Positions 27,288 through 36,919 of a stretch of 64,000 nucleotides of DNA are shown one piece after another. The position numbers and the translations under genes were made by a program. The notes under the pieces are model-generated. The model was given only the letters and a program-made list of their open reading frames with translations, searched no databases and was not told where the DNA came from. Numbering within the stretch: the first letter of the stretch is position 1; every line of letters starts with the position of its first letter. The stretch is from an uncultured Microbacterium sp. (GTDB taxonomy: Bacteria > Actinomycetota > Actinomycetes > Actinomycetales > Microbacteriaceae), in NCBI GenBank assembly GCA_913774665.1, contig CAJYHN010000013.1:62001-126000 (forward strand). The letters run 5' to 3'.

Positions 27288-28276
27288 GAGTGCTCCTCTG
27301 GCACGTGCACGGCGGGTACACCGACGCGTTCGTCCGCGGCCGGCACGAGTACCTCCTGCCCGTCGACGCGGCGCGCGACGCGTGGGGCGGCGGTCTGCTC
27401 GGCCGCGACTGGCCCGCGGCGCGCGAGGTCCCCGTCGAAGAACTGCACGACACCGACATCGACGTCGTCGTCCTGCAGCGCCCCGAAGAGATCGCGCTGG
27501 CGGAGCGATGGACCAGCCGCCGGCCTGGACGCGAGCTGCCGGCGATCTACCTCGAACACAACACCCCCAAAGCGCACCCCACCGACACGAGGCACCCGAT
27601 CGCCGACCGCGACGACATCGTGCTCGTGCACGTGACCCACTTCAATCGGCTGTTCTGGGACAACGGCCGCGCACCGACGCGGGTGGTCGAACACGGCGTG
27701 CCCGACCCCGGTGCGCTCTACACCGGCGAACTCGCCCGGGCGGCGGTCGTGGTGAACGAGCCCGCGCGCCGAGGCCGCATCACCGGCACCGACCTGCTCC
27801 CCCGCTTCGGCGCGGTGGCCCCGGTCGACGTGTTCGGAATGGGCGCCGAGCCCCTCGCCGCACTGCCGGGCGTGACGCCCGCGGGCGACCTCCGCCCGGA
27901 ACGGCTGCGGGTGGAGCTGGCGCGCCGCCGCCTCTACCTGCACCCGCTGCGGTGGACCTCGCTCGGGCTCGCCCTGCTGGAGGCGATGCACCTGGGGATG
28001 CCGGTGGTCGGGCTCGCGACGACCGAGGCGCCGCGCGCGGTCCCTCCCGAGGCCGGACTGTTCACGAACGACCTCGATGCGCTCGCACGCGAGATCCGCG
28101 CACTGATCCGCGACCCGGAGCTCGCCGCGGAACGGGGTCGACGCGCCCGCCGACACGTCCTCGAGCACTACGGCCTCGAGACGTTCCTGCACACCTGGGA
28201 TGCCGTGCTCGCCGACACCGTCGACGGCCGGCGGGTCTCGGCATCCCCCCACCTCGACGAGAGGAGCGCACGATGA
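27284..28276 (+). CDS. GT4-like glycosyltransferase
   Basis: 330 residues with a GT-B fold pattern. The N-terminal half has [17 protein letters not shown] and [11 protein letters not shown]; the C-terminal half has [28 protein letters not shown], which is the donor-binding E-x7-E-like segment of GT4 (E in LLEAMH). It is shorter than most GT4 enzymes, with a brief middle linker. No TM or signal peptide. It is in the 4-bp-overlap chain of the heptose operon. The sugar and acceptor cannot be told. Confidence 0.8.
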   Translation: MRVLLWHVHGGYTDAFVRGRHEYLLPVDAARDAWGGGLLGRDWPAAREVPVEELHDTDIDVVVLQRPEEIALAERWTSRRPGRELPAIYLEHNTPKAHPTDTRHPIADRDDIVLVHVTHFNRLFWDNGRAPTRVVEHGVPDPGALYTGELARAAVVVNEPARRGRITGTDLLPRFGAVAPVDVFGMGAEPLAALPGVTPAGDLRPERLRVELARRRLYLHPLRWTSLGLALLEAMHLGMPVVGLATTEAPRAVPPEAGLFTNDLDALAREIRALIRDPELAAERGRRARRHVLEHYGLETFLHTWDAVLADTVDGRRVSASPHLDERSAR

Positions 28277-29517
28277 AGATCTCGATGGTCTCGGAACACG
28301 CCAGCCCCCTGGCGACGCTCGGCGGCGTGGACGCCGGCGGTCAGAACGTGCATGTCGCCGCGCTGTCGTCGGCGCTCGCGGCGCGCGGCCATGCCGTCAC
28401 CGTGTACACGCGCCGCGACGACCCCGGCCTCGACGAGCGGATGCCGCTGTGTCCCGGCGTCGAGGTGGTGCACGTGACCGCGGGGCCGGCCGCGGTTCTG
28501 TCGAAGGATGACCTGCTCCCCCACATGCCCGAGTTCGCCGACCGCCTGGCCGCGCACTGGCGTGCGGAGACGCCGGAGCTCGTGCACAGTCACTTCTGGA
28601 TGTCGGGGATCGCGGCCCTCGACGCGGCCCGTCGCCCGGACGGCGTCCAGGTGCCCGTCGCCCACACGTTCCACGCGCTCGGGGTCGTGAAGAAGCGGCA
28701 CCAGGGCGACGACGACACGAGTCCGCCGGAGCGCGAGGCCCTGGAGCCGGACGTGGGGCGGCGCGCCGACACGGTGGTGGCGACGTGCTCCGACGAGGCG
28801 TTCGAGCTCATCCGCCTCAGAATCCCCTCATCGCGCATCTCGGTCGTCCCGTGCGGGGTCGACACCGACCTGTTCCGGCCGGAGGGACCCTCGGCACGCC
28901 GCGCGCGCCGGCATCGCATCATGACCGTGGGACGCCTCGTTCCGCGAAAGGGTGTGGGAACGGTGATCACCGCGCTCGCGCGCCTCGCGCGCGACGATGT
29001 CGAACTGGTCGTCGTCGGCGGCTCTCGCGACGAAGAACGCGTGCACGAAGACCGCGACGTGCAGCGGCTCGCCGCGCTCGCCCGCGCCGAGGGCGTCGAG
29101 CACCTCGTCCGTTTCCGCGGCCAGGTGGCGCGATCGGAACTGCCCACCCTGCTGCGCTCGGCCGACCTCGTGGTCTGCGCCCCCTGGTACGAGCCGTTCG
29201 GCATCGTGCCACTGGAGGCGATGGCGACGGGCGTGCCCGTGGTCGCCACCGCCGTCGGCGGACTGATCGACTCGGTCGTGCACGGGGCCACCGGCCTGCA
29301 CGTCCCCCGTCGGGACGCGGATGCCATCGCCCGCGCGGTCGCGACACTGCTCGACGACCCCGCCGGCCGCGCCGAGCTGGGCCGCGCCGGCGCCGACCGG
29401 GTGCGCAGCCGCTACACGTGGGACCGGGTCGCCGCCGACACGGAGCGCGCGTACCGGCGGATGCTGTCGCGGCGCCGCCTCGAGCCCCGCTCCGCACACG
29501 GGGCGGTGACCCGATGA
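28273..29517 (+). CDS. GT4 glycosyltransferase (MshA/sucrose-synthase-like)
   Basis: 414 residues, GT-B fold. The N-terminal loop [19 protein letters not shown] is the pattern of MshA-like and sucrose-phosphate-synthase-like GT4 enzymes. [19 protein letters not shown] (donor loop with Arg and Lys), and [19 protein letters not shown] (E-x7-E) follow in order. Starts at ATG 28273 within the 4-bp overlap. It is probably cytoplasmic and adds a hexose to the same glycan as the GT9 enzymes. MshA itself would sit with mycothiol genes, which are not here. Confidence 0.87.
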   Translation: MKISMVSEHASPLATLGGVDAGGQNVHVAALSSALAARGHAVTVYTRRDDPGLDERMPLCPGVEVVHVTAGPAAVLSKDDLLPHMPEFADRLAAHWRAETPELVHSHFWMSGIAALDAARRPDGVQVPVAHTFHALGVVKKRHQGDDDTSPPEREALEPDVGRRADTVVATCSDEAFELIRLRIPSSRISVVPCGVDTDLFRPEGPSARRARRHRIMTVGRLVPRKGVGTVITALARLARDDVELVVVGGSRDEERVHEDRDVQRLAALARAEGVEHLVRFRGQVARSELPTLLRSADLVVCAPWYEPFGIVPLEAMATGVPVVATAVGGLIDSVVHGATGLHVPRRDADAIARAVATLLDDPAGRAELGRAGADRVRSRYTWDRVAADTERAYRRMLSRRRLEPRSAHGAVTR

Positions 29518-30137
29518 GCACCATCTCGCCCCCGCGTCGCGGCATCGCCGGCGTGCTGCACGCCCACGTCGACTCCCACACCGAGACGGTCGACGCGCTG
29601 CGCGAGCGGCTGCCGACGCTCGTACGATGGGGACAGGAGCTCGCCGACCGGCTGATGGCGGGCCACCGTCTGCTCGTCGCCGGCAACGGAGGGTCGGCGG
29701 CAGAGGCCCAGCACCTCACCGCCGAGATCGTCGGCCGGTTCGACGGCGAACGTCGGCCGTTCTCGGCACTGTCGCTGCACGCCGAATCATCGAGCGTGAC
29801 GGCGATCGGCAACGACTACGGCTTCGCCGAGGTGTTCGCGCGCCAGGTGCGGGCGCACGGCCGGTCGGGCGACGTGCTGCTGCTGTTCTCGACCAGCGGG
29901 CGGAGCGAGAACCTCGTGCAAGCAGCCGACGCGGCAACGGATCTCGGGATGCGGGCGTGGGCCCTGGCCGGCGGCGGCCCGTCGCCGCTGTCGCAGCGGT
30001 GCGACGAGCACATCGCCCTGCCCGGCACCCCGGCGGCCGTCCAGGAGGCGCACCTGCTGGCCCTGCACCTGCTGTGCCGCGTCTTCGACGCTCGGGTGCG
30101 CGGCGCCGACGCCACCGGGAAGGGGACGCGGTCGTGA
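29514..30137 (+). CDS. gmhA: Phosphoheptose isomerase GmhA (SIS domain)
   Basis: 207 residues. The SIS fold shows [20 protein letters not shown] at about residues 58-77, the diagnostic GmhA loop, followed by [17 protein letters not shown] and [13 protein letters not shown] with the conserved His of the active site. GmhA converts sedoheptulose 7-phosphate to D-glycero-D-manno-heptose 7-phosphate, the first step of ADP-heptose synthesis. It lies between the GT4 and HldE-like genes with 4-bp overlaps at both ends. Length and motifs are standard. Confidence 0.92.
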   Translation: MSTISPPRRGIAGVLHAHVDSHTETVDALRERLPTLVRWGQELADRLMAGHRLLVAGNGGSAAEAQHLTAEIVGRFDGERRPFSALSLHAESSSVTAIGNDYGFAEVFARQVRAHGRSGDVLLLFSTSGRSENLVQAADAATDLGMRAWALAGGGPSPLSQRCDEHIALPGTPAAVQEAHLLALHLLCRVFDARVRGADATGKGTRS

Positions 30138-31525
30138 AGATCACCGTGGTCGGAGACGTGCTGCTCGACGCCGACATCGGCGGCCACGCCGACCGACTGA
30201 GTCCCGACGCCCCCGTCCCCGTGGTCTCGATCGAGGCCACCGAGCAACGGCCCGGCGGCGCGGGTCTGGTGGCGGCCCTCCTGGCGCACGACGGTGCGGA
30301 GACGAAGCTGGTGACGGCGCTCGCCGACGATGCGCACGCCGCGCAGCTACGTCGCCTGCTCGCCGCGATCGATGAGGCATCGGCGGGATCGCTCCGCGTC
30401 GTGGCAGGCCTCTCGCCGTCGCCCACCCCGGTGAAGACCCGGGTACACGCCGGAGCGCACGCGGTCGTGCGAATCGACGAGGCCTGCGACCTGCCGGGTC
30501 CACCCCCGGTCACCGCCGCGATGCTGACCGCGCTGGACGACGCCGACGCCGTGGTGGTCGCGGACTACGGCCGCGGTCTCGCAGCCGATCCGGTCATGCG
30601 GGCCGCGCTCCGCCGTACGGCGGACCGTGTGCCCGTCGTGTGGGATCCGCACCCGCGCGGCGCCGACCCCGTCCCCGGGGTGACCGTGGCCACCCCGAAC
30701 CTCGCCGAGGCGCGGACCGCCTCCGGGGTCTCGGCGACCGGATTGACCGGGGCCGGCGATGCCGCCGACATCCTGGTCGATCGCTGGCGCAGCCGCAGCG
30801 TCGTCGTCACCCTGGGAGAGCGCGGCGCACTGTTGAGAAGACGCGGGTCCACGGATGCCGTGCCGCACGTCGTCCCTGCGGCACCCGTCGCGTCCGCAGA
30901 TCCCTGCGGGGCCGGCGACCGGCTCGCGGCGTCGCTCGCGGTCGCTCTCGCCGACGGCGCATCCCTGCCCGCTGCCCTGCAGGCAGCGGTGGCCGCCGCC
31001 GGCCGCTTCCTCGCGTCGGGCGGGGTGCGGGCGCTCACGGCATCCCCGCCCGTCTCCTCGATGTCCACCGGTGGCGACGCGGAGGCCGTCGCGCGGGCGG
31101 TGCGGGCGCGGGGCGGCACCGTCGTCGCGACCGGCGGGTGCTTCGACCTCCTGCACGCGGGACACGCCCGCACCCTCGCCGCCGCGCGGGCTCTCGGCGA
31201 CTGCCTCGTCGTGTGCCTCAACAGCGATGACTCGGTGCGCCGTCTGAAGGGGCCCGAGCGCCCCATCATGACGCAGGACGACCGCCGCGACCTGCTTCTC
31301 GCCCTGGAATGCGTCGACGCGGTCGCGATCTTCGACGAGAGCACTCCCGAAGCGGTGCTGCGCCGACTGACCCCCGCCGTGTGGGTCAAGGGCGGCGACT
31401 ACGTCGCCGCCGACCTGCCCGAGACCGCCGTCATCGCCGAGTGGGGCGGTCGAACGGTCACCGTCCCCTTCCACCCGGGCCGTTCCACGACCGCCCTCGC
31501 CGGCGCCCTCGCCCGCGTCGGTTGA
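30134..31525 (+). CDS. hldE: HldE-like bifunctional heptose-7-P kinase/heptose-1-P nucleotidyltransferase, variant copy
   Basis: 463 residues, two domains. The PfkB-type kinase (about 1-310) starts VVGDVLLDADI and contains the anion-hole motif DPCGAGDRLAASL (catalytic Asp). The usual GGAANTA substrate motif reads PGGAGLVAALL, so the Asn is missing. The nucleotidyltransferase (about 325-463) has GCFDLLHAGHARTL, the HxGH active site, RRLKGPERPI and WVKGGDYVAADL. Together they phosphorylate heptose 7-phosphate at C1 and then attach ADP. It is the last of the tightly overlapping chain. A second, more canonical copy lies at 33421-34899. The two may use different sugars. Confidence 0.87.
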   Translation: MKITVVGDVLLDADIGGHADRLSPDAPVPVVSIEATEQRPGGAGLVAALLAHDGAETKLVTALADDAHAAQLRRLLAAIDEASAGSLRVVAGLSPSPTPVKTRVHAGAHAVVRIDEACDLPGPPPVTAAMLTALDDADAVVVADYGRGLAADPVMRAALRRTADRVPVVWDPHPRGADPVPGVTVATPNLAEARTASGVSATGLTGAGDAADILVDRWRSRSVVVTLGERGALLRRRGSTDAVPHVVPAAPVASADPCGAGDRLAASLAVALADGASLPAALQAAVAAAGRFLASGGVRALTASPPVSSMSTGGDAEAVARAVRARGGTVVATGGCFDLLHAGHARTLAAARALGDCLVVCLNSDDSVRRLKGPERPIMTQDDRRDLLLALECVDAVAIFDESTPEAVLRRLTPAVWVKGGDYVAADLPETAVIAEWGGRTVTVPFHPGRSTTALAGALARVG

Positions 31526-31564
31526 GGCGCGGCATCCCTTCCCCATCCTCGAAAAGGAGCTCGC

Positions 31565-32263
31565 ATGTCCGCTGATCGACCCCTCGGAACCGTCCTCATC
31601 ACCGGCGGCGCGTCCGGCCTCGGTGCAGCCGTCGCCGCGGCCGTCCGCGACGGCGGGGGCACCGCCGTCGTGCTCGACCTCGACGTCAGCGCGGTAGACG
31701 CACCGGACGCCTACGCCTGCGACGTGGCCGACACGCGCGCGACCGAGCAACTCGTGGCCGAGCTCGCCCAGACCTACGGCGGGCTCGACTCCGTGGTCAC
31801 CGCGGCGGGGATCGACCGACCGGCGCCCCTCGACGGCATCGACGGTGCCGCGTGGGAGCGCATCGTCGCGGTCAACCTGCTGGGCACGGCCGCGGTCGTG
31901 CGCGCGGCCCTGCCCGCCCTCACCGACCGTCACGGCCGGGCGGTGCTCGTCGCCTCGTCGCTGGCGATCCGTGCGCTCGGCGATGCGACCGCCTACACCG
32001 CCTCGAAGTTCGGGGTGAAGGGCTTCGCCCGGTCTCTCGCGGCCGAGACGAAGGGCCGCATCGGGGTCACCACCGTGTTCCCGGCCGGAATGCGTACGCG
32101 CTTCTTCGAGGGGCGCGACGAGCAGTACAAGCCCGGCCCCGACGCGAACCTGATCGACCCGCGCGAGGTGGCGGACGCCATCGTCTTCGCCCTGCGCCAG
32201 AAGCCCGGCGTCGAGATCCGCGAGCTCGTCATTTGCCCCGAAGACGAGCCGTCGTGGCCATGA
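31565..32263 (+). CDS. Classical short-chain dehydrogenase/reductase (SDR)
   Basis: 232 residues. The cofactor site TGGASGLGAA and the active-site Tyr/Lys in YTASKFGVKGFARSL with preceding Ser in VASSLAIR are all present. This is a classical SDR, too short and with the wrong motifs for the extended-SDR epimerase HldD, which would be expected to turn D,D- into L,D-heptose. AAAAGGAGC-type spacing upstream (AAAGGAG, six bases before ATG 31565) is a strong ribosome site. It follows hldE by 39 bp, so it probably modifies a sugar or nucleotide sugar of this cluster. Its 3' end overlaps the convergent GT9 gene by 35 bp. Confidence 0.87.
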   Translation: MSADRPLGTVLITGGASGLGAAVAAAVRDGGGTAVVLDLDVSAVDAPDAYACDVADTRATEQLVAELAQTYGGLDSVVTAAGIDRPAPLDGIDGAAWERIVAVNLLGTAAVVRAALPALTDRHGRAVLVASSLAIRALGDATAYTASKFGVKGFARSLAAETKGRIGVTTVFPAGMRTRFFEGRDEQYKPGPDANLIDPREVADAIVFALRQKPGVEIRELVICPEDEPSWP

Positions 32264-33359
32264 GCGAGGCGAGGGCGGCCGCGTCCTCGTAGACGGCATC
32301 CACCTCCACGTCCGTCACGAACGAGTCGTCGTGCGCGCACCGCTCGGCGGTCCAGCCGACCTGGGTGACATCGCGGCCGCACACCGGGCACCGGGTGGTC
32401 CACGACAGGTGCACCCGGTGCAGCGCCCGGGTCAGCGGTCCGCCGTTGATGAGGTTCCCCACCCAGTACACCGCGACGGTGGGTGCGCCCACCGCCTGCG
32501 CGAGGTGGCGGGGACCACTGTCGTTGCCGACGAAGACTTCGGCCACCGACAGGACGCCCGCCAGCTCCGGCAGCGTCAGCCGCCCGGCGACCGAAGCCAC
32601 GGCGCCGCCCGCTCGGCGCCCGGCCTCCGCGGCGACGCCATTCGCGATCGCGGCGTCGGCCCCGTCGCCCACGACGATCACCCGCATGCCGTCGGCCGCG
32701 AGCCGCACCGCGAGCTCGACGAAACGTTCGGCGGGCCACCGGCGACGCGGGTCGGTCGCCCCGGGGTGCAGCACCGCGAGCCCGTCGCGGCAGTCTCCGA
32801 TCACCTCGAGCCCGGCCAGGCGTTCCCGGGGTGAGACCGTGACGTGCGGCTCCTCGGGACCCGCGATCGCGCCGGCGAGGGCGGCGATCTCGCGCCAGCG
32901 CACCATCTCGTGCTGGTAATAGACGTAGGGCAGATTGCGCTCGAGCGGAGCCGCATCGGGCATCCGTGCGCCCACGGTGTGCCGGGCCTGCACGCCCAGC
33001 AGGAACGGGTTCGAGTAACGGCCCCCGCCGTGCATCTGGCAGGCCAGATCGAAGCGTTCCGAACTCATGCGCTGCAGGAAGCGCCCGACGGCCGGGGCGT
33101 CGTCGGCCTCGTCGGGGCCGTGCACCCCGCGCGCCGGGGGGAGCGTCTCCACACGCGCGACGGGACCGGGTCGCCCGTCGAGCAGGGCTGCGGCGAGGGG
33201 CGTACCCAGCAGGACGATCTCGGCCTCGGGATACGCCCACGACAACGCGTCGATCGCGGGTAGCGCGAAGAGCAGATCGCCCAGACCGCCCCCGCGCAGC
33301 ACCGCGATCTTGAGCACGTCGGCGAAGGGCCCGTCATCGCTCCGCAGGATCGCCTCCAC
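32229..33359 (-). CDS. Glycosyltransferase family 9 (heptosyltransferase-like), copy 3
   Basis: 376 residues. N-terminal motif KIAVLRGGGLGDLLFALPAI is canonical. The second half has VLHPGATDPRRRWP, VIVVGDGAD and VFVGNDSGPRHLAQAVGAPTV, the nucleotide-sugar site. A C-terminal CPVCGR near residue 330 with nearby Cys recalls a zinc knuckle, not usual in this family. GTG 33359 follows GGGAGGA by six bases. It is divergent from the second hldE gene (62 bp between starts) and convergent with the SDR gene with a 35-bp overlap. Confidence 0.87.
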   Translation of the reverse strand: MEAILRSDDGPFADVLKIAVLRGGGLGDLLFALPAIDALSWAYPEAEIVLLGTPLAAALLDGRPGPVARVETLPPARGVHGPDEADDAPAVGRFLQRMSSERFDLACQMHGGGRYSNPFLLGVQARHTVGARMPDAAPLERNLPYVYYQHEMVRWREIAALAGAIAGPEEPHVTVSPRERLAGLEVIGDCRDGLAVLHPGATDPRRRWPAERFVELAVRLAADGMRVIVVGDGADAAIANGVAAEAGRRAGGAVASVAGRLTLPELAGVLSVAEVFVGNDSGPRHLAQAVGAPTVAVYWVGNLINGGPLTRALHRVHLSWTTRCPVCGRDVTQVGWTAERCAHDDSFVTDVEVDAVYEDAAALASLMATTARLRGK

Positions 33360-33420
33360 GTGCCGTCCTCCCCTCACGAGCACCCGTTCCCCCCGCGCGG
33401 GCGGTTCAAACCTTCTCCGC

Positions 33421-34899
33421 ATGACCGACGCCCCCGAGGGGTACCGGACGACCATGACCGACGACATCCTCGACGCGTTGCGTCGACGCCCGCCGCGCGT
33501 CACCGTCGTGGGCGACGTGATCCTCGACCGGTGGGTCCGCGGCACCGTGCGACGGGTCAGTCGCGAAGCCCCCGTGCCGGTGGTCGACGCGCGCACGGTC
33601 GAGACGTCCGCGGGAGGCGCGGCGAATACCGCGGTCAATCTCGCCGGTCTCGGAGCACGGGTCGAGCTCGTCTCGGTGGTGGGTCGGGATGCCGAAGGCG
33701 CCGAACTCGTCCGCCTGCTCGAGACGCACGGCGTCGGCGTGAGCGGGGTGGTGAGGACAGCGGACGGTGTCACCGCGACGAAGACGCGCGTCGTCGGTGA
33801 GGATCAGGTGCTCGTGCGGGTCGACCGCGCGCCGACCGCCGCTCCCCCGGGCGCCCACGACGCGGCTCTCGCCGCCATCGCCGACGTCGACGCGCTGCTG
33901 GTGTGCGATTACGGCGGGGGTCTCTTCGACGACGCGTCCGCCGAACGGATGTCGCTCCTGAACGCGCGTCCCGGGCTCGTTCTCGTCGATGCGCACGACG
34001 TCGCGCGCTGGGCGATGCTCCGGCCCGACGTCGTCACGCCCAACGCCCTCGAGGCGGAGCGACTGCTCGGTGAGCTGCTGACACCTCCCCGTCGGGATGC
34101 CGTCGCCTCGGCCGCGGCGCGCATCCTGAGCGCTGCGGGTTCCGCGACGGCGGTGGTGACGCTCGACGCCGAGGGGACGGTCGTGCTCGAAGGCGGACGG
34201 GCGACCGGTCGGACGCGCGCCGTTCCGGCGGCGGAGCAGCACGCCTCGGGCGCGGGCGACACCTTCGCGGCCGCGCTCGCGCTGGCGCTGTGCGTCGGGG
34301 TCTCGCTCCCCGACGCCGCCGCGTTCGCGCAGCGTGCCGCCGACGTCGTGGTCGGTCGTCCCGGGACGGCCGTGTGCACGACCGCCGATCTCGAGGTCGG
34401 TCCCAGCCTGCTCGACCACGCCGAGCTCGCCCGCCGCGTCGACGAGGAACGGGCACGCGGTCGCCGGATCGTCTTCGCGAACGGGTGCTTCGATCTCATC
34501 CACCGGGGCCACACGTCACACCTGCACCAGGCGAAGGCCTGTGGCGACGTTCTCGTCGTGGCCCTGAACGACGACGCATCGGTCCGGCGTCTGAAAGGCG
34601 AGGGTCGTCCGGTGAACCCCCTAGCCGAACGCGCCGCCGTGCTGCACGAACTCGGCTGCGTCGACTTCGTCACCGCGTTCGACGAGGATTCGCCGGTCAG
34701 CCTGATCGAGCGGCTCCGCCCTGAGATCTACACGAAGGGCGGCGACTACACCGCCGAGATGGTGCCCGAGGCCGACGCGGTCCGCCGCTACGGCGGAGAG
34801 GTGCGCATCCTCGACTACCTCCCGCACCGCTCGACGACCGCGACGATGGCGCGGATCATCGCGGGACGAGCCCCGGGCGGAGGAGCCACCGCGACGTGA
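33421..34899 (+). CDS. hldE: HldE-like bifunctional heptose kinase/nucleotidyltransferase, canonical copy
   Basis: 492 residues. The kinase half (about 20-330) begins VTVVGDVILDRWVRG and has the canonical SAGGAANTAVNLAGLG substrate motif and ASGAGDTFAAALALAL with the catalytic Asp. The transferase half (about 350-492) has FANGCFDLIHRGHTSHL (HxGH), RRLKGEGRPVN and IYTKGGDYTAEMV. Both match RfaE/HldE of ADP-heptose synthesis. ATG 33421 and ATG 33454 are both in frame; neither has a strong ribosome site. With gmhA and gmhB this completes the route to ADP-D-glycero-D-manno-heptose. Confidence 0.9.
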   Translation: MTDAPEGYRTTMTDDILDALRRRPPRVTVVGDVILDRWVRGTVRRVSREAPVPVVDARTVETSAGGAANTAVNLAGLGARVELVSVVGRDAEGAELVRLLETHGVGVSGVVRTADGVTATKTRVVGEDQVLVRVDRAPTAAPPGAHDAALAAIADVDALLVCDYGGGLFDDASAERMSLLNARPGLVLVDAHDVARWAMLRPDVVTPNALEAERLLGELLTPPRRDAVASAAARILSAAGSATAVVTLDAEGTVVLEGGRATGRTRAVPAAEQHASGAGDTFAAALALALCVGVSLPDAAAFAQRAADVVVGRPGTAVCTTADLEVGPSLLDHAELARRVDEERARGRRIVFANGCFDLIHRGHTSHLHQAKACGDVLVVALNDDASVRRLKGEGRPVNPLAERAAVLHELGCVDFVTAFDEDSPVSLIERLRPEIYTKGGDYTAEMVPEADAVRRYGGEVRILDYLPHRSTTATMARIIAGRAPGGGATAT

Positions 34900-35008
34900 G
34901 ACCCGCCTCGCCCGCACGCGTCGTCTCGCGCGGGGAGTACCGGAGCCTTCGGGAATTCTCCGCCCGCTCTCTACGCTGTGTCCAGGGGCACGACGAAGGG
35001 CGGCAGGC

Positions 35009-36781
35009 ATGCAGGGACTCGAGATCACGGTTCTGCTGGGGCTCGCGATGCTCGTGGGCACCGTCCTGGCTCCCCGGCTGCGCGTCGCGACGCCGCTGGT
35101 GCTGCTCGTCATCGGCCTCGCGCTCGGATTCATCCCCGAGCTGCGACAGATCGAACTGCCGCCCGAGACGGTGCTGCTGCTGTTCCTCCCCGTCATGCTG
35201 TTCCGCGAGGCGTGGACGACGTCGCTGCGGTCGGTGCGCCGCTCGCTGCGCTACATCATCCCGATGAGCACGCTGCTCGTCGTGGCATCCGCCTTCGCCG
35301 TCGCCGGCGTCGCCACCTGGATGGGCGTGCCGTGGGAGGCCGCTCTCGTCCTGGGCGCTGCGGTCGCCCCGCCCGACGCCACGGCCGTCGCCGCGCTCGG
35401 GCGCCTGCTGCCCGCCAAGACCTTCATGAAGCTCAAGGCGGAGAGCCTCACGAACGACGGCACCGCCCTCGTGCTCTACGCGATCGCCGTCGCGCTGCTC
35501 CTCGGCGATCAGATCACCCCGCTGCAGATCACCGGGATGGTGCTGCTGTCGTATCTCGGCGGCGCCGCAGCGGGTATCGCGGTGGCCGCCGCTGCGTTCT
35601 TCGCCCTGCGCCGCATGCAGTCGACACTGACGATCAACCTCACGATGGTGTTGGTGCCGTTCGTGTCGTTCCTCATCGCCGAGCTCATCGACGCCTCGGG
35701 CGTGCTCGCCGTCGTGTTCGCGGGCCTCATCATGGCGTGGGTGTCGCCGCGCATCACGACGGCGATGTCGAGAAGAGCGGCGGATGCCACCTGGCCCTTC
35801 GGCGTCTACCTCCTCAACGGTGCCCTCTTCGTGCTCATCGGGCTCGAGGTGCAGCTCGTGCTGCACGAGATCTCGGGGTCGGAGATCGGCATCCTGCTGC
35901 TGGTCACTGTGGCCGCGTGGATCGCCCTGTTCCTCGTGCGCTACCTGTTCCAGTGGATGTTCTCGCCGTTCGCGCGGCCCGCCGCCGGATCATCGCGGTC
36001 GCTCCGGCACCGATCACGCATCGTCAGCACCGTCGCCGGGTTCCGCGGAGCCGTGTCGCTCGCGATCGCCCTGTCGGTGCCGGTCACCGCGGCCGACGGT
36101 TCTCTCGTCGCCGGTCGCGACGCGATCGTCTTCGTCACGGCGGGTGTCATCGTGCTGACCCTGCTGGTGCAGGGACCGTTGCTGCCCGCGGTGATCCGGT
36201 GGGCGAAGCTGCCGAGCGACGACGCCGCGATCGAAGAGTACGAACTCGCGGAACGGGCGATCTCGGGGGCCGCGCTTTCCGTCCTCGACGACCTGGCCGC
36301 CGAGCACGGCATCAGCGACCGGGTGCGCGACCGCGCGCGGCGCGAGGGCTACGAACGGCTCGAGCTCGCCAACGCCCGGGCGGTGGCACGGCAGCGCGCG
36401 ATCGAGGAGCGCGACCTCTCCGAGCTCGACGCCTCGTTCGACGACGCCTCGTCGACCGGCCCCGTCCCCCCGGACGGACCCGACCTCGACCAGCGCAGCA
36501 CCGAACGCGCGCCGCAGGTCACGGACGACGACGGCACCGCCTTAACCGGCCCCCTCCAGATGATCGCGGTCAGTGACGACATCGACGTCACGCAGCGCTC
36601 TCCGCTGCTGCGGCACAAAGAGGCGCAGCGACTGCGTCTCGCCGTGCTCGAACGCAAGCGCGAGGTGCTGCTGCGCTTGCGTCGCGAGGGCACGATCGAC
36701 GACCTCGTCGCGCGGAAGATCCTCGCGGGCCTCGACCTCGAAGAGATCCGCGCACGCGGTATCGAGAAGGCGAGCGACTAA
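35009..36781 (+). CDS. Na+/H+ antiporter, CPA1 (NhaP) family
   Basis: 590 residues with about 12 membrane segments to about residue 400. The ion-site segment AVAPPDATAVAALGRLLP (motif with Asp) and the helix with LTNDGTALVLYAIAV (ND motif) are present, and later GFRGAVSLAIALSVP with Arg is conserved. A charged cytoplasmic tail of about 170 residues (ending EEIRARGIEKASD) follows and is probably regulatory. The exchange of Na+ or K+ for H+ controls pH and sodium. AAGGGCGG stands about six bases before ATG 35009. Single gene, no operon partner. Confidence 0.9.
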   Translation: MQGLEITVLLGLAMLVGTVLAPRLRVATPLVLLVIGLALGFIPELRQIELPPETVLLLFLPVMLFREAWTTSLRSVRRSLRYIIPMSTLLVVASAFAVAGVATWMGVPWEAALVLGAAVAPPDATAVAALGRLLPAKTFMKLKAESLTNDGTALVLYAIAVALLLGDQITPLQITGMVLLSYLGGAAAGIAVAAAAFFALRRMQSTLTINLTMVLVPFVSFLIAELIDASGVLAVVFAGLIMAWVSPRITTAMSRRAADATWPFGVYLLNGALFVLIGLEVQLVLHEISGSEIGILLLVTVAAWIALFLVRYLFQWMFSPFARPAAGSSRSLRHRSRIVSTVAGFRGAVSLAIALSVPVTAADGSLVAGRDAIVFVTAGVIVLTLLVQGPLLPAVIRWAKLPSDDAAIEEYELAERAISGAALSVLDDLAAEHGISDRVRDRARREGYERLELANARAVARQRAIEERDLSELDASFDDASSTGPVPPDGPDLDQRSTERAPQVTDDDGTALTGPLQMIAVSDDIDVTQRSPLLRHKEAQRLRLAVLERKREVLLRLRREGTIDDLVARKILAGLDLEEIRARGIEKASD

Positions 36782-36919
36782 CGGGGCGATCCGCGTCCCT
36801 CCCCGCCACCCGGCGGCATCCGCCCGCCTTTCTCCCGCCGCCCGGCGGGGACACGCACCGAGAGCCGCGCCGCATGATCGAAGCGGACGCGACGAGGCGT
36901 CCCCGACGAAGGAGTCCCC

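Noticed and set aside
31565-32263. SDR as the ADP-heptose epimerase HldD
   Set aside because: It is 232 residues with classical-SDR motifs; HldD is an extended SDR of about 310 residues with a different cofactor motif spacing.
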